A DNA stretch of 60,219 nt from contig ASZJ01000099.1 in NCBI GenBank assembly GCA_000416275.1, forward strand, positions 30,763-90,981, read 5' to 3'. This document shows positions 1 through 9,630 of this stretch, one piece after another. This DNA comes from Osedax symbiont Rs1 (GTDB lineage: Bacteria; Pseudomonadota; Gammaproteobacteria; Pseudomonadales; Balneatricaceae). The stretch's first letter is position 1; every line of letters begins with the position of its first letter. The translations under genes were made by a program, and so were the position numbers. The notes under the pieces are model-generated. The model ran no database searches. It worked only from the letters and a program-made list of their open reading frames with translations, and was not told where the DNA came from.

Positions 1-43
1 AGCTTATGCTATGTAGTGCAGTGAAGTCACTGATTCAGGTTTA
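1..43 (+). repeat. Dispersed repeat A, copy 1 (cut by window edge)
   Basis: The sequence from the window edge to about 43 matches the right half of a repeat also found at 2826-2896, 7562-7633, 17551-17598 and 24641-24718. The shared right arm contains AGTGAAGTCACTGATTCAGG. The left arm lies outside the window. It sits about 85 bp upstream of rep. Confidence 0.75.
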
Positions 44-128
44 ACTTAGATTATCGGTGGTTAATTAACCACTGCAGCTAAGACGATATAAACGCTGCGA
101 ATCAGGCGATAAATCAGCCGGGAATAGA

Positions 129-2141
129 ATGAATAAGTTAAACCCAAGACAACGTGAAGCGGTAGATTACATCAGTGGGCCGATGCTAGTACTGGCGGGA
201 GCTGGCTCTGGTAAAACCAGTGTCATCACTCGAAAAATCGCCTATTTAGTGAATAGTTGCGGTATTGAAGCTCGGCACATAGCGGCGCTAACTTTTACTA
301 ATAAGTCTGCCAGAGAAATGAAAGAGCGGGTGGTAACTTTGTTGGCGAATGGCAAAGGGCGGGGCTTAACCGTATCTACTTTTCATAATTTGGGCATGAA
401 TATTATTCGTAAAGAGCACAAAACGCTCAAGCTAAAATCCAGCTTTTCAATTTTTGATGATACTGATACTCGATCGCTATTAAAAGACTTGCTGCTAAGC
501 AGCGATGAAGACTCCGATCAAGTGGATTTGGTCAGAAATAAAATATCCTACTGGAAAAACGAAATGATCGAAACCGATCAAGCACTGCGAGAGGCGCAGG
601 GTCCGGAGGATGTTTTATCGGCAAGAGTTTATGAGCGCTATCAAACCACCTTACAAGCTTATAACGCGGTCGACTTTGACGACCTTATTTGGACACCGGT
701 AAAGTTATTTAGTAAGCATCCAGAAATTTTGCAAAAATGGCAGAATAAAATTCGCTACTTGTTAGTGGATGAATACCAAGATACCAATATGAGCCAGTAT
801 AAACTGGTCAAGCAAATTGTCGGTACTCGCGGTGCATTGACGGTGGTCGGAGATGATGATCAATCAATCTATTCCTGGCGCGGTGCTCGGCCTGAAAATT
901 TAGCGCTGTTAAAGCAAGATTACCCCAGTTTGAAACTGGTCAAACTCGAACAAAATTATAGATCAACCCGGCTTATCCTGAATGCCGCGAACGTGGTCAT
1001 TGCCAATAACCCCCACGAGCTGAGTAAAACCTTGTGGTCCGATATGGCGCCGGGAGATCCGATTAGAGTACTCCATACCCGTAATGAAGATGCGGAGTGT
1101 GAAAGAGTAGCCACCGAAATACTGGATCGACACTTGCGACACCGAATTGATTTTAAAGATTTTGCAGTGTTGTATCGCGGCAATCATCAGGCGCGTTTAC
1201 TCGAGCTAAAACTGCAGGCGTTTCAGATCCCCTATAAACTGTCAGGTGGTACCTCATTTTTCGCCAGAGCTGAAATTAAAGACCTGATGTGTTACTTGAA
1301 AGTTTTAATTAATACTGCTGATGACAATGCTTTTTTACGGGTGATCAATTTGCCGCGCCGTGAAATTGGTCCCAGTACCCTACAAAAACTTGGAGAGTAT
1401 GCGTCCGAGCGTGAAATAAGTATGTTTGATGCCTGTAACGAGCTGGGGCTCGAACAGGTAATGAAACCCGCACAGGTTGAACGGCTGCGCAAGTTTACCC
1501 ACTGGCTGTCCGCTAAATATCAGCAGTGTATCCAAGGAGATCCAATCCAAGCTATCAGAGAGTTAATTTTTGATATTGACTACGAAGGGTGGATTCATCA
1601 AAACAGCGCCAGTGCTGGCACCGCTGAAAAACGCATGCAAAATGTCTATTTTTTGGTAGATTCAATCCGTAACACCATGGAGCGCCTACAGGAGGACGAT
1701 CCCGAGGCAGGTGTGGAAGAGGCGATTAACCGTCTGATCTTAATTGATTTGATGGATAGGCAAGAGGAGGAGGAGGACGAGAACAAAGTGCAGTTGATGA
1801 CCTTGCATGCCTCTAAAGGGCTTGAATTTCCGCATGTTTTTCTAATCGGCATGGAGGAGGAGATTTTACCGCATCGAAACAGCATTGAAAATGGTGATAT
1901 CGAAGAGGAGCGCCGGCTGATGTATGTGGGGATTACTCGAGCAAAAATCACTCTGACTATCACCTTAGCTCGACAGCGCAAGCAGTTTGGCGAAGTGTTA
2001 GATTGTCAGCCGAGTCGTTTTTTAGACGAGTTGCCACAAGATGATTTACAAATTGAGGGCAACGGCGAAAAAGACCCCAAGGTGAATAAAGCGAGAGGTA
2101 AGGCAACACTCAACAGCCTGCGCAGTTTATTTGATGACTAG
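129..2141 (+). CDS. rep: ATP-dependent DNA helicase Rep
   Basis: Superfamily 1 (UvrD/Rep) 3'-5' helicase that in Enterobacteria helps replication forks pass bound proteins and restarts stalled forks. The Walker A motif GAGSGKT is at residues 24-30 and a Walker B/DEYQDT motif lies near residue 215, followed by the GDDDQSIYSWRGA motif and, near the C-terminus, LMTLHASKGLEF and MYVGITRA. At 670 residues it has the usual Rep length. The ATG at 129 follows a GGGAATAG stretch that can serve as ribosome binding site. A perfect 8-bp hairpin overlaps its stop codon. UvrD is the main alternative, but the N-terminal NPRQREAV and the length favour Rep. Confidence 0.93.
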   Translation: MNKLNPRQREAVDYISGPMLVLAGAGSGKTSVITRKIAYLVNSCGIEARHIAALTFTNKSAREMKERVVTLLANGKGRGLTVSTFHNLGMNIIRKEHKTLKLKSSFSIFDDTDTRSLLKDLLLSSDEDSDQVDLVRNKISYWKNEMIETDQALREAQGPEDVLSARVYERYQTTLQAYNAVDFDDLIWTPVKLFSKHPEILQKWQNKIRYLLVDEYQDTNMSQYKLVKQIVGTRGALTVVGDDDQSIYSWRGARPENLALLKQDYPSLKLVKLEQNYRSTRLILNAANVVIANNPHELSKTLWSDMAPGDPIRVLHTRNEDAECERVATEILDRHLRHRIDFKDFAVLYRGNHQARLLELKLQAFQIPYKLSGGTSFFARAEIKDLMCYLKVLINTADDNAFLRVINLPRREIGPSTLQKLGEYASEREISMFDACNELGLEQVMKPAQVERLRKFTHWLSAKYQQCIQGDPIQAIRELIFDIDYEGWIHQNSASAGTAEKRMQNVYFLVDSIRNTMERLQEDDPEAGVEEAINRLILIDLMDRQEEEEDENKVQLMTLHASKGLEFPHVFLIGMEEEILPHRNSIENGDIEEERRLMYVGITRAKITLTITLARQRKQFGEVLDCQPSRFLDELPQDDLQIEGNGEKDPKVNKARGKATLNSLRSLFDD

Positions 2142-2157
2142 TAAGGGGCTACTAGTC
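2136..2157. terminator. Hairpin between convergent rep and nudE
   Basis: GACTAGTA at 2136-2143 pairs perfectly with TACTAGTC at 2150-2157 around a 6-nt loop. It lies between the convergent genes rep and nudE and overlaps the rep stop codon. No T-run follows on either strand, so a function as intrinsic terminator is only inferred. Confidence 0.45.
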
Positions 2158-2180
2158 TGAATTATAGCTGGGGCTGTGCT

Positions 2181-2729
2181 TCACTGGTGCGTCTCGATAT
2201 AGTGCCTCGCCATGTATAAACCAGCGATGGCACGGCCCTCGGTAAACTCGGGGTTTAAAGCTAATGCATCGATATCACTCAGTGGCCATTTAACCACCTC
2301 AAGGGGCTCAGGCTCATCCCCTACTAGGCGACAAGGGTATAAATCCCTGGCGATAACCGCCTGCAGTTTATGTCCCATGTAATTGGGAGCGGTGGTTAGT
2401 TCTTTGAGGAAATCAATTCGTCTAGCGCCAAAGCCAATTTCTTCTTTTAGTTCGCGATCGGCGGCTTGGTAAATTGTTTCACCTTCGTCTACCGCCCCTT
2501 TGGGGAGAGATAGCGTGTAATCATCAATTCCGCCGGCGTATTCGCGAACCAGTAATAAATGGTTATCACTGTCGAGGACGATCATCATGACAGCGCCATG
2601 CCCTCTGCTGGCTAAACGCTCATAAGTGCGTTGCACACCGTTGCTGAAACGTAATTTTAGCTCTTCAACTAAAAACAATTTGCTCTTTGCAACTTGATTA
2701 ATCTGCAAAACTTCAGGTTTAATGGGCAT
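2181..2729 (-). CDS. nudE: ADP compounds hydrolase NudE (Nudix)
   Basis: Nudix hydrolase predicted to cleave ADP-ribose, NADH, AP2A and AP3A. The Nudix box runs from G78 to about F100 (GAVDEGE at its start, then REL and EE at the expected spacing). The 182-residue length fits NudE. It is convergent with rep and divergent from yrfG, as in other gammaproteobacteria where nudE and yrfG are neighbours. The ATG at 2729 has no strong Shine-Dalgarno sequence, but the downstream residues MPIKPEVL agree with the family start. Other ADP-ribose pyrophosphatases are a less likely alternative. Confidence 0.88.
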   Translation of the reverse strand: MPIKPEVLQINQVAKSKLFLVEELKLRFSNGVQRTYERLASRGHGAVMMIVLDSDNHLLLVREYAGGIDDYTLSLPKGAVDEGETIYQAADRELKEEIGFGARRIDFLKELTTAPNYMGHKLQAVIARDLYPCRLVGDEPEPLEVVKWPLSDIDALALNPEFTEGRAIAGLYMARHYIETHQ

Positions 2730-2825
2730 GCTGCATCAGATCCTAAATATTTACCTAAATTTGTGGTATTAAAGCGGTAGTTGAGTACGAAGAATTCTTA
2801 TCCACTGCAATATTGAAAATATATT

Positions 2826-2896
2826 AGCTGAATTTGTGACTTCAAAGTGAATCAAGAGCTTGCGCTATGTGGTGCAGTAAAGTCACTGGTTCAGGT
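2826..2896 (+). repeat. Dispersed repeat A, copy 2 (complete, 71 bp)
   Basis: Best preserved copy. The left arm 2826-2844 (AGCTGAATTTGTGACTTCA) and right arm 2878-2896 (TAAAGTCACTGGTTCAGGT) are imperfect inverted repeats. The core reads GAATCAAGAGCTTGCGCTAT and continues with GTGGTGCAG. It lies 106 bp upstream of yrfG. No obvious target-site duplication was seen. Confidence 0.8.
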
Positions 2897-3002
2897 ATTA
2901 GCTTAACACATCGTTTAAGCGGGTAGATTCTGCAGTTGGGTCAGAAACAAAAGTTTGTACTGATATTGCCAATTATCTCGTCACTCACAGTGGAAGTTTA
3001 TT

Positions 3003-3704
3003 TTGTTAGCTATAGATTCGCTCGATTGGTCGAAAATTGACACGGTACTATTAGATATGGATGGTACTTTATTAGATCTACATTTTGACAGCTTTTTTTG
3101 GTTGCAGCATCTGCCGGTGCGATATGCACAAATTCATCGGCAAGATCTGGCTGAGAGTCGGGCATATTTATTACTCGAACTAGCAAAAAATCGAGGTACA
3201 ATTGATTGGTATTGTACTGATTTTTGGAGCGAAAAATTCAATCTAGATATTGCCAGTTTACGAGCTGAAGTAGCACACAATATCGCTTATCGACCTTATG
3301 TTGAAGAGTTCTTAAAATTGCTGAAACGCTCTGGGAAAAGGGTGGTACTAGTGACCAATGATCATCGCTCGGGTTTAGCGCTAAAACTTGCCGCGACCGG
3401 GCTGGGCAAATATCTGGATAATATCGTGGTGTCGCACGATTACAGCGTAGCAAAAGAACAGCAGGCATTTTGGCAGCAGATGCAAGCTGATGAGGCATTT
3501 GATCCACAAAAGTCACTGTTTATTGATGATACAGTCGCGGTGTTGGACTCGGCGAAAAAATACGGTATCGCCCATTTAAGATATATAGTGCAGCCTAATT
3601 CGCAATTGACTCGCGAGCACTGTGATAAACACTTAGCTATTGATTGCTTCTCGCAATTTAATCGGGCACTAATACCATTGACTAGCCAAAAGGAGCAGTT
3701 ATGA
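3003..3704 (+). CDS. yrfG: GMP/IMP nucleotidase YrfG (HAD family)
   Basis: HAD-superfamily phosphatase expected to dephosphorylate purine nucleotides. Motif I, DMDGT, is at residues 18-22. The VTNDH motif follows near residue 117 and the acidic motif FIDDTV near 179. The gene starts with TTG at 3003; no better in-frame start lies before motif I, and the 233-residue length fits the family. Its stop codon overlaps the hslR start by 4 bp (ATGA), so the two are translationally coupled. Confidence 0.87.
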   Translation: MLAIDSLDWSKIDTVLLDMDGTLLDLHFDSFFWLQHLPVRYAQIHRQDLAESRAYLLLELAKNRGTIDWYCTDFWSEKFNLDIASLRAEVAHNIAYRPYVEEFLKLLKRSGKRVVLVTNDHRSGLALKLAATGLGKYLDNIVVSHDYSVAKEQQAFWQQMQADEAFDPQKSLFIDDTVAVLDSAKKYGIAHLRYIVQPNSQLTREHCDKHLAIDCFSQFNRALIPLTSQKEQL

Positions 3705-4093
3705 AGAGTAACATTCGATTAGATAAGTGGCTGTGGGCGGCGCGTTTTTTCAAGACTAGAGCGCTGGCAAAAAAAGCCATTGAAGGCGGTAAAATACACT
3801 ATCAAGGCCAGCGCAGTAAATGTAGTAAAGTTGTTGAAATCGGTGCCTTTGTTAAAATTACCCAAGGTTGGGAAGAGCGAATTGTCGAAATAAAAGCGCT
3901 GGCAGAACAACGCAGGGGAGCACCTGAAGCAGCGCTGTTGTACGTCGAAACCGCTCTGAGTATTGACAGGAGAGTAGAGTTGGCAGAGCAGCGTAAAATA
4001 TTGCGAGTATCAGACATGACCCCAGTCAAAAAACCCGATAAACGCAACCGCCGGCTGATTCAGCAAGCTAAACAATTGCTGCTCGCTGAATAA
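3701..4093 (+). CDS. hslR: Ribosome-associated heat shock protein Hsp15
   Basis: Small S4-domain RNA-binding protein that binds free 50S subunits carrying nascent chains and helps recycle them. The S4 domain is at the N-terminus (RLDKWLWAARFFKTR through about residue 65), followed by a basic C-terminal tail (KKPDKRNRR). Its 130 residues match Hsp15. The ATG overlaps the yrfG stop, and AAAGGAG a few bases upstream is a strong ribosome binding site. The order yrfG-hslR-hslO is common in gammaproteobacteria. Confidence 0.92.
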   Translation: MKSNIRLDKWLWAARFFKTRALAKKAIEGGKIHYQGQRSKCSKVVEIGAFVKITQGWEERIVEIKALAEQRRGAPEAALLYVETALSIDRRVELAEQRKILRVSDMTPVKKPDKRNRRLIQQAKQLLLAE

Positions 4094-4536
4094 AAGTATT
4101 AACGCTTCCTTCTAAGGGAGACTTTGAACAGGTCTTAGTTATCCACCCTGCGGGGCGCAAGTTACTTGTTTAGAGGCTGGTTAGCTCACCAGTATTGTAA
4201 AACATGCAGCTTAATGTCCTGTATAAGTGACGTATAAATTGCATGTTAGGATTGCAGTGTTTAAAAAATTTCACACCATTAATTACCGCACAAATTATAT
4301 TTAAATCGCGCATTACTAAACTAATTTTTATGTTAAAATTTGCCGAGTAGCTAGTTGTAAATATGACTAGGATACGCCTAGCCTAGTATAGATAGCCGTA
4401 GAGGCGCGCCAAGCAGCTAATAATAGCCATTTGCAAATGTCGAAAAATAATGTTTATTCGGCTGCCGCAGTCGCTATTTCGAATTATTGAAAGTTGAAAA
4501 ATGAAAGTTGAGAAATTGAACCTGTGAAATTGAATA
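4094..4536. other. Intergenic region upstream of hslO (443 bp)
   Basis: AT-rich and without a credible gene. Just before hslO there is a short repetitive stretch (GAAAGTTGA twice, at about 4489-4513) and an 8-codon ATG-to-TGA frame at 4501-4527, which lacks a ribosome binding site. No convincing promoter, terminator or mobile element was seen. Confidence 0.5.
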
Positions 4537-5403
4537 ATGAGTAATAAAGACCAAATCCAACGTATATTGTTTGATAATATTGACGTTCGTGGGGTCATTA
4601 CCAGCTTAGACCAAAGCTTTCAAGATATTATGGCGCGCCACAACTACCCAGTTATTATTGAGCAAGTGCTAGGCGAAATGCTGGCCGCGGTAACCATTCT
4701 TAGTACCAATCTTAAATTTAATGGGAAATTGATTTTACAAGCCAAGGGGGAGGGTTGTGTCTCTACTTTGATGGCTGAATGTAATCACCTTAAACACTGT
4801 CGTGCTATCGCGCAATTTGATGAGAGTATTCCCGCCGGCTTAAGTTTTAAACAAATGTTAGCAGAAGGTCATTTAGTACTAACTATTGAACCTGAAGTTG
4901 GGCAGCGGTATCAGGGGTACGTGCCTCTAGAAAATGATACTTTAGCTGAGTGTTTGGCAGACTATTTTGATCGCTCTGAACAGTTGCAGAGTAAATTTGT
5001 ATTCGCCTGTGAAAATGGTAGGGCGCGAGGTTTGATGTTGCAAGTGTTACCGGCAATGAAGTCCGCAGAAGATGATTGGTCGCGGTTATCTATGTTGACG
5101 CAGACTTTGACGGTTGATGAGTTGCTTTCACTGGACAATGAAACGCTGTTGTTTAGATTGTTTCACGATGAGCAGTGTCGCCTGTTTGAAGGGCAGAACA
5201 TTGAATTTAAATGCCAGTGCTCTAGAGAGCGCAGTGAAAGTGCATTAAAATTATTAGCCAATGAAGAGTTGTTGGATATTATTGCCGAGCGAAGTTTTAT
5301 CGAGATCGACTGTCAATTTTGTAATAGTAACTACAGCTTTGACGCTAGTGATGTAAACGAAATTATCCTTAAAAAAGAGTTGGATTCTGAGCAATTACAT
5401 TGA
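4537..5403 (+). CDS. hslO: Redox-regulated chaperone Hsp33
   Basis: Holdase chaperone switched on by oxidation and unfolding. The four zinc-binding cysteines that form the redox switch are present as C226-x-C228 and C259-xx-C262. The 288-residue length is normal. The N-terminal domain (MSNKDQIQRILFD) fits the family start. The ribosome binding site is weak. pckA follows, as in other gammaproteobacteria, but here separated by a 484-bp gap that holds a MITE-like element. Confidence 0.95.
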   Translation: MSNKDQIQRILFDNIDVRGVITSLDQSFQDIMARHNYPVIIEQVLGEMLAAVTILSTNLKFNGKLILQAKGEGCVSTLMAECNHLKHCRAIAQFDESIPAGLSFKQMLAEGHLVLTIEPEVGQRYQGYVPLENDTLAECLADYFDRSEQLQSKFVFACENGRARGLMLQVLPAMKSAEDDWSRLSMLTQTLTVDELLSLDNETLLFRLFHDEQCRLFEGQNIEFKCQCSRERSESALKLLANEELLDIIAERSFIEIDCQFCNSNYSFDASDVNEIILKKELDSEQLH

Positions 5404-5887
5404 AAATAGTGCTGGACAAAGTCAGTCAGTGGACTAGTTGATCAGCGACTTTTAAATAGAGGCGCAGACAGCTTCGTCACAGCAATAGATAAGATCAGAC
5501 CTCTGCATAACGCCGTATTACTGAGCGCAGTTATCATACCCTCTGGGTAAGTTGTGCAGAGGTCTCAAGATATACCACTGCTGGTGGAGTGTGATTTCAT
5601 CATTAAATGAGATTGACGCTAAACAGAGAATTCTAAAAGTGCCAAGTAGCGATTTGCCATTTATTTTTGCCAACTCGGATGTTGCGTGCAAGATTCGGGC
5701 TAAATTGCCAGTTTATAGACCCCGCTAAATGGCAACTGATTAGATAACAGCCATATTACTGATAGAAAATATTATTCTTATTTGTGATAATGCGCGCCAT
5801 AAATTCACGCAAAGACGTGAAAAATAAAATTTAAATTAATTTTTCGCTTACAGGTGGAGTTTGGTTAACAGCCAAAGGATTTAGTAA
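5404..5887. other. Intergenic region hslO-pckA (484 bp)
   Basis: Contains the MITE-like element at 5496-5566. Further on, TTGCCA occurs three times (5654-5659, 5667-5672, 5705-5710) with an inverted TGGCAA at 5730-5735, which could be binding sites for a regulator of pckA. No coding region is supported. Confidence 0.55.
5491..5571. mobile_element. 71-bp MITE-like element with 5-bp direct repeats
   Basis: The inverted repeats are AGACCTCTGCATAAC (5497-5511) and GTTGTGCAGAGGTCT (5551-5565), 14 of 15 complementary. With one more base each side the element spans 5496-5566 and is flanked by AAGAT at 5491-5495 and again at 5567-5571, which looks like a target-site duplication. There is no transposase. 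A related but degraded sequence may lie at 59820-59856. Confidence 0.65.
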
Positions 5888-7435
5888 ATGACCAATAAAA
5901 CAGATATGGTGCATAGTAATTTAAGCCGGGCAGAACTTATTCAGCAAGCTATCGTAAGAGGTGAAGGTGAATTGGCTAATTCAGGGGCGTTGGTGGTTAA
6001 TACCGGTGCAAGAACTGGAAGGTCTCCTCTAGACCGTTTTATCGTGGACGAGCCTAGTACTTCAGATCTTATCGATTGGGGTGGGGTTAACCGACCTTTC
6101 GATGCTGATAAATTTGATGCCCTTTGGGAGCGTGTGGAAAGCTACCTGGTTAGCAGAGAGCATTTTGTTTCCAACGTGCATGTCGGATCAGATAGCAATC
6201 ACTATCTGGCGGTTAAAATGTCCACCGAGACTGCATGGCAAAACTTGTTTGGTCAAAATCTATTTATCCTTCCAGAAGAGTATAATCCAAAGTCAAAGGA
6301 AGAGTGGCAAATCATTAATGCCGCTGACTTTAAATGCGATCCAGAGCGTGACGGTACTAACAGCGACGGCTGTGTGATCTTAAATTTCGCCAAACGCAAA
6401 GTGCTTTTAGCGGGTATGCGCTACGCAGGCGAGATGAAAAAAGCAATGTTTTCAGTACAGAATTTTCTATTGCCGGAAAAAGATGTACTGCCTATGCACT
6501 GTTCGGCAAACGTTGGCGAGGATGGTGATACTACGTTGTTCTTCGGGTTGTCTGGCACCGGTAAAACCACCTTATCTGCCGACCCTGAACGCTACTTGAT
6601 TGGTGATGACGAGCACGGCTGGGGCAAGGGAGTGGTTTTTAATCTAGAGGGCGGTTGCTACGCTAAAACCATCAACCTGTCGCAGAAGAACGAGCCTATT
6701 ATTTGGGATGCGATTCGCTTCGGAGCGATCGTCGAGAACGTGGTGCTAGATGCTGCTAAGGTGGCTGATTATAATGATACTAGTCGCACTGAAAATGGTC
6801 GTTGTGCCTATCCACTGGAGCATGTCGAAAAACGTACTGCTAATAATTTAGGTGGCGAGCCTAAAGCGATTATCTTCCTGACTTGCGATTTGACTGGGGT
6901 ACTGCCTCCGGTTTCAATACTCTCAAACGAAGCGGCCGCTTATCACTTTCTGTCGGGCTATACGGCGTTAGTTGGCTCTACGGAAATGGGTTCAGGTGGC
7001 GGTATTAAATCCACATTCTCAACTTGCTTTGGCGCGCCGTTCTTTCCAAGAGCAGCTAGTGTCTATGCAGAGTTGCTGATTAAACGTGTCGAAGAGTTTG
7101 GCTCGCAAGTATACTTGGTCAATACCGGTTGGACCGGCGGAGCTTACGGCACTGGTACTCGTTTTGATATTCCCACTACGCGCGCAATTATTGCCGCGAT
7201 TCAAAGTGGCGCGTTAGTCGGCGCTGAAACCGTGTACTTAGATGGTTTGAACTTAAATGTACCTGTCGCGGTAGCCGGTGTAGATAGCGCTTTGTTGCAG
7301 CCTAGAACTACGTGGGCAGATCCTGCAGCTTACGATACAGAAGCGGCAAAATTGATTGAAAAGTTCACCACCAACTTTACTAAGTTTGATGCAGTATCGG
7401 CGAGTATTGTCGCCGCTGGTCCTAAACTTAAGTAA
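5888..7435 (+). CDS. pckA: Phosphoenolpyruvate carboxykinase (ATP)
   Basis: Converts oxaloacetate and ATP to phosphoenolpyruvate, CO2 and ADP, the entry step of gluconeogenesis. The kinase P-loop GLSGTGKTT is near residue 221, preceded by MHCSANVG and followed by the metal-binding IGDDEHGWG. The 515-residue length is typical of the ATP-dependent form; the GTP form is longer and different. The ATG at 5888 follows AAAGGA. The gene fits the gluconeogenic leaning of the window (epd, pgk, malic enzyme). Confidence 0.96.
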   Translation: MTNKTDMVHSNLSRAELIQQAIVRGEGELANSGALVVNTGARTGRSPLDRFIVDEPSTSDLIDWGGVNRPFDADKFDALWERVESYLVSREHFVSNVHVGSDSNHYLAVKMSTETAWQNLFGQNLFILPEEYNPKSKEEWQIINAADFKCDPERDGTNSDGCVILNFAKRKVLLAGMRYAGEMKKAMFSVQNFLLPEKDVLPMHCSANVGEDGDTTLFFGLSGTGKTTLSADPERYLIGDDEHGWGKGVVFNLEGGCYAKTINLSQKNEPIIWDAIRFGAIVENVVLDAAKVADYNDTSRTENGRCAYPLEHVEKRTANNLGGEPKAIIFLTCDLTGVLPPVSILSNEAAAYHFLSGYTALVGSTEMGSGGGIKSTFSTCFGAPFFPRAASVYAELLIKRVEEFGSQVYLVNTGWTGGAYGTGTRFDIPTTRAIIAAIQSGALVGAETVYLDGLNLNVPVAVAGVDSALLQPRTTWADPAAYDTEAAKLIEKFTTNFTKFDAVSASIVAAGPKLK

Positions 7436-7561
7436 AGATGCTAGTTGAGGTTTAATGGCTATGGCTTGTTAAACCTAAGCTAGCGGTTGAAAATTTGATA
7501 AAGCACTCCATTATAGTTGTAGGTTTTTTAGAACTGGGTTGAGCTTATGGGTGTTACCTTA

Positions 7562-7633
7562 AGCCTAAATAGGTGGCTTTAAAGTGAATCTAGAGCTTGT
7601 GCTATGTGTTGCATTGAGGTCACAGATTCAAGT
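7562..7633 (+). repeat. Dispersed repeat A, copy 3 (diverged)
   Basis: Diverged full-length copy: left arm around 7562-7581 (GGTGGCTTTAAAGTGAATC reads into the core), core AGAGCTTGTGCTATG, right arm GAGGTCACAGATTCAAGTT. It lies about 40 bp upstream of the trxA start codon, so it is probably within the transcribed leader or promoter of trxA. Confidence 0.7.
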
Positions 7634-7675
7634 TAAAGTTGCAACTCAGTGTTTGCGGTTTTTAGGAGAGAGTTA

Positions 7676-8005
7676 ATGAGCGAAAATATTATAAACGTGA
7701 CCGATGCTTCATTTGAAGAGCAAGTGTTAAAAGCTGAGGGCACAGTTCTTGTTGATTACTGGGCTGAGTGGTGTGGTCCCTGTAAAATGATCGCCCCAGT
7801 GTTAGAAGAAATAGCTCAAGACTATGCGGCAAAAGGGTTGACTGTCTGCAAGTTGAATATCGACGAAAATAATGAAACGCCGCCAAAATTCGGCATCCGC
7901 GGTATTCCAACGCTGATGATTTTTAAAGCGGGTAATTTGGAAGCAACCAAAGTAGGAGCGCTGTCTAAGTCACAGTTGGCCGCTTTTATCGACGCTAATA
8001 TTTAA
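7676..8005 (+). CDS. trxA: Thioredoxin 1
   Basis: Cytoplasmic thiol-disulfide reductant. The active site WCGPC is at residues 32-36 and the cis-proline motif GIPTLM follows. I chose the ATG at 7676 (109 residues) over an in-frame GTG at 7649, because TAGGAGAG stands directly upstream of 7676 and [10 protein letters not shown] matches the family start. A hairpin terminator follows at 8035. trxA next to rho is the usual gammaproteobacterial order. Confidence 0.96.
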   Translation: MSENIINVTDASFEEQVLKAEGTVLVDYWAEWCGPCKMIAPVLEEIAQDYAAKGLTVCKLNIDENNETPPKFGIRGIPTLMIFKAGNLEATKVGALSKSQLAAFIDANI

Positions 8006-8034
8006 CCATTATTTGAGTAATAAGTAGTTAAACG

Positions 8035-8075
8035 AAGGTAGATATCATTAATATTGAAATCTACCTTTATTTTAC
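8035..8075 (+). terminator. Terminator of trxA
   Basis: AAGGTAGAT (8035-8043) pairs perfectly with ATCTACCTT (8059-8067), followed by TATTTTA. It lies 30 bp after the trxA stop, so rho is probably transcribed from its own promoter. Confidence 0.7.
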
Positions 8076-8239
8076 TGGACAGTTAACGATCAACCTTCTA
8101 TATTTAACAGGAATTTGCTGCTTGCTGATCTGTTATAGCGCAAATTATCCTGAAATTCCAAAATTTCCACGTCATTTAGTTTTGCAAACTAACAAATTAT
8201 TCTTAAGCTTCGCCCAAAAGGGCCATCACTTCAAATTAT

Positions 8240-9499
8240 ATGAATCTTACCCAATTAAAAACTAAAAATGTTCACGATTTAATCGAGACAGCAACTGAAA
8301 TGGGCCTAGAAAACTTAGGCCGTGCCCGTAAACAAGATGTAATCTTTGCAATACTTAAAAAGCATGCTAAAAGCGGTGAAGATATTTATGGGGATGGTGT
8401 CCTTGAAATACTGCAAGATGGCTATGGTTTTTTAAGATCTGCAGATGCTTCTTATCTTGCTGGTCCAGATGATATCTATGTTTCCCCTAGCCAAATTAGA
8501 CGTTTTAATTTACGCACGGGCGATACCGTTGCCGGTAAAATACGCCCTCCAAAAGACAGCGAACGTTATTTTGCGCTACTTAAAGTTAATGAAATTAACT
8601 ACGATCGTCCGGATAATGCCAAAAACAAGGTGCTCTTCGAAAATCTGACACCGCTGTATGCTCAAGAGCGTTTAACGCTGGAAATGGGCAATGGTAGCAC
8701 CGAAGATTTAACCGCTCGGGTGATTGATTTAATGGCACCGATAGGCAAGGGGCAACGTGCATTAATTGTATCCCCACCTAAGGCCGGTAAAACTTTAATG
8801 CTGCAAAACATTGCTAACAGCATTACCAAAAACAACCCTGAGTGTCATCTTATAGTACTCTTGATCGATGAGCGCCCTGAGGAAGTAACTGAAATGCAGC
8901 GTACAGTACGCGGCGAAGTTGTTGCCTCCACTTTCGATGAGCCGCCAGCGCGCCATGTACAAGTCGCTGAGATGGTTATTGAAAAAGCTAAGCGTCTCAC
9001 CGAGCACAAAAAAGATGTGGTGATTTTATTAGACTCCATCACCCGTCTGGCAAGAGCTTACAATACGGTTATTCCATCCTCTGGTAAGGTGTTGACTGGT
9101 GGTGTTGATGCACATGCTCTGGAGCGTCCAAAGCGTTTCTTTGGTGCTGCTCGTAATATTGAAGAAGGTGGCAGCTTAACCATTATAGCGACCGCTTTAA
9201 TCGATACCGGTTCGAAAATGGACGAGGTTATCTTCGAAGAATTTAAAGGTACCGGTAACTCTGAAATTCACTTAGATCGCCGCGCCGCTGAAAAGCGTAT
9301 TTACCCGGCAATTAATATTCGTCGCTCTGGTACTCGCCGTGAAGACTTGCTGACCACTGATGAAGAGTTACAGCGGATGTGGATTTTGCGTAAGTTGCTT
9401 GATCCGATGGACGATACTGCGGCAATTGAGTTTGTTTTAGAAAAGCTAAAAGACTTTAAAACCAACGAAGAATTTTTCCAGTCAATGCGTAGAAAGTAA
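8240..9499 (+). CDS. rho: Transcription termination factor Rho
   Basis: Hexameric RNA-dependent ATPase that ends transcription. It has an N-terminal Rho domain ([15 protein letters not shown]), a cold-shock-like RNA-binding domain with GYGFLR, Walker A PPKAGKT near residue 180 and Walker [11 protein letters not shown]. Its 419 residues match E. coli Rho without insertions. There is no clear Shine-Dalgarno sequence, but MNLTQLK is the conserved start. The leader of more than 200 bp could carry autogenous attenuation as known for E. coli rho; I saw no specific structure for it. Confidence 0.97.
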   Translation: MNLTQLKTKNVHDLIETATEMGLENLGRARKQDVIFAILKKHAKSGEDIYGDGVLEILQDGYGFLRSADASYLAGPDDIYVSPSQIRRFNLRTGDTVAGKIRPPKDSERYFALLKVNEINYDRPDNAKNKVLFENLTPLYAQERLTLEMGNGSTEDLTARVIDLMAPIGKGQRALIVSPPKAGKTLMLQNIANSITKNNPECHLIVLLIDERPEEVTEMQRTVRGEVVASTFDEPPARHVQVAEMVIEKAKRLTEHKKDVVILLDSITRLARAYNTVIPSSGKVLTGGVDAHALERPKRFFGAARNIEEGGSLTIIATALIDTGSKMDEVIFEEFKGTGNSEIHLDRRAAEKRIYPAINIRRSGTRREDLLTTDEELQRMWILRKLLDPMDDTAAIEFVLEKLKDFKTNEEFFQSMRRK

Positions 9500-9531
9500 T
9501 CAGTAACATGTCTACCACACCGTGACAGGTG

Positions 9532-9592
9532 AATTGTCTTTGACGACAATTGCATAGATAATAAGGGTGAACTTAAGTTCGCCCTTTTTTTT
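9532..9592 (+). terminator. Tandem hairpins ending rho
   Basis: A first hairpin pairs AATTGTC with GACAATT (9532-9551). The second is a classical terminator: AAGGGTGAAC pairs with GTTCGCCCTT at 9563-9586, followed by a T-run to 9592. Confidence 0.85.
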
Positions 9593-9630
9593 AACTATTT
9601 TTAATAGCTAGCTGTTTTTTGAGAGCCCTG

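Noticed and set aside
4501-4527. Eight-codon leader peptide before hslO
   Set aside because: No ribosome binding site and no attenuator-like hairpin or biased codons.
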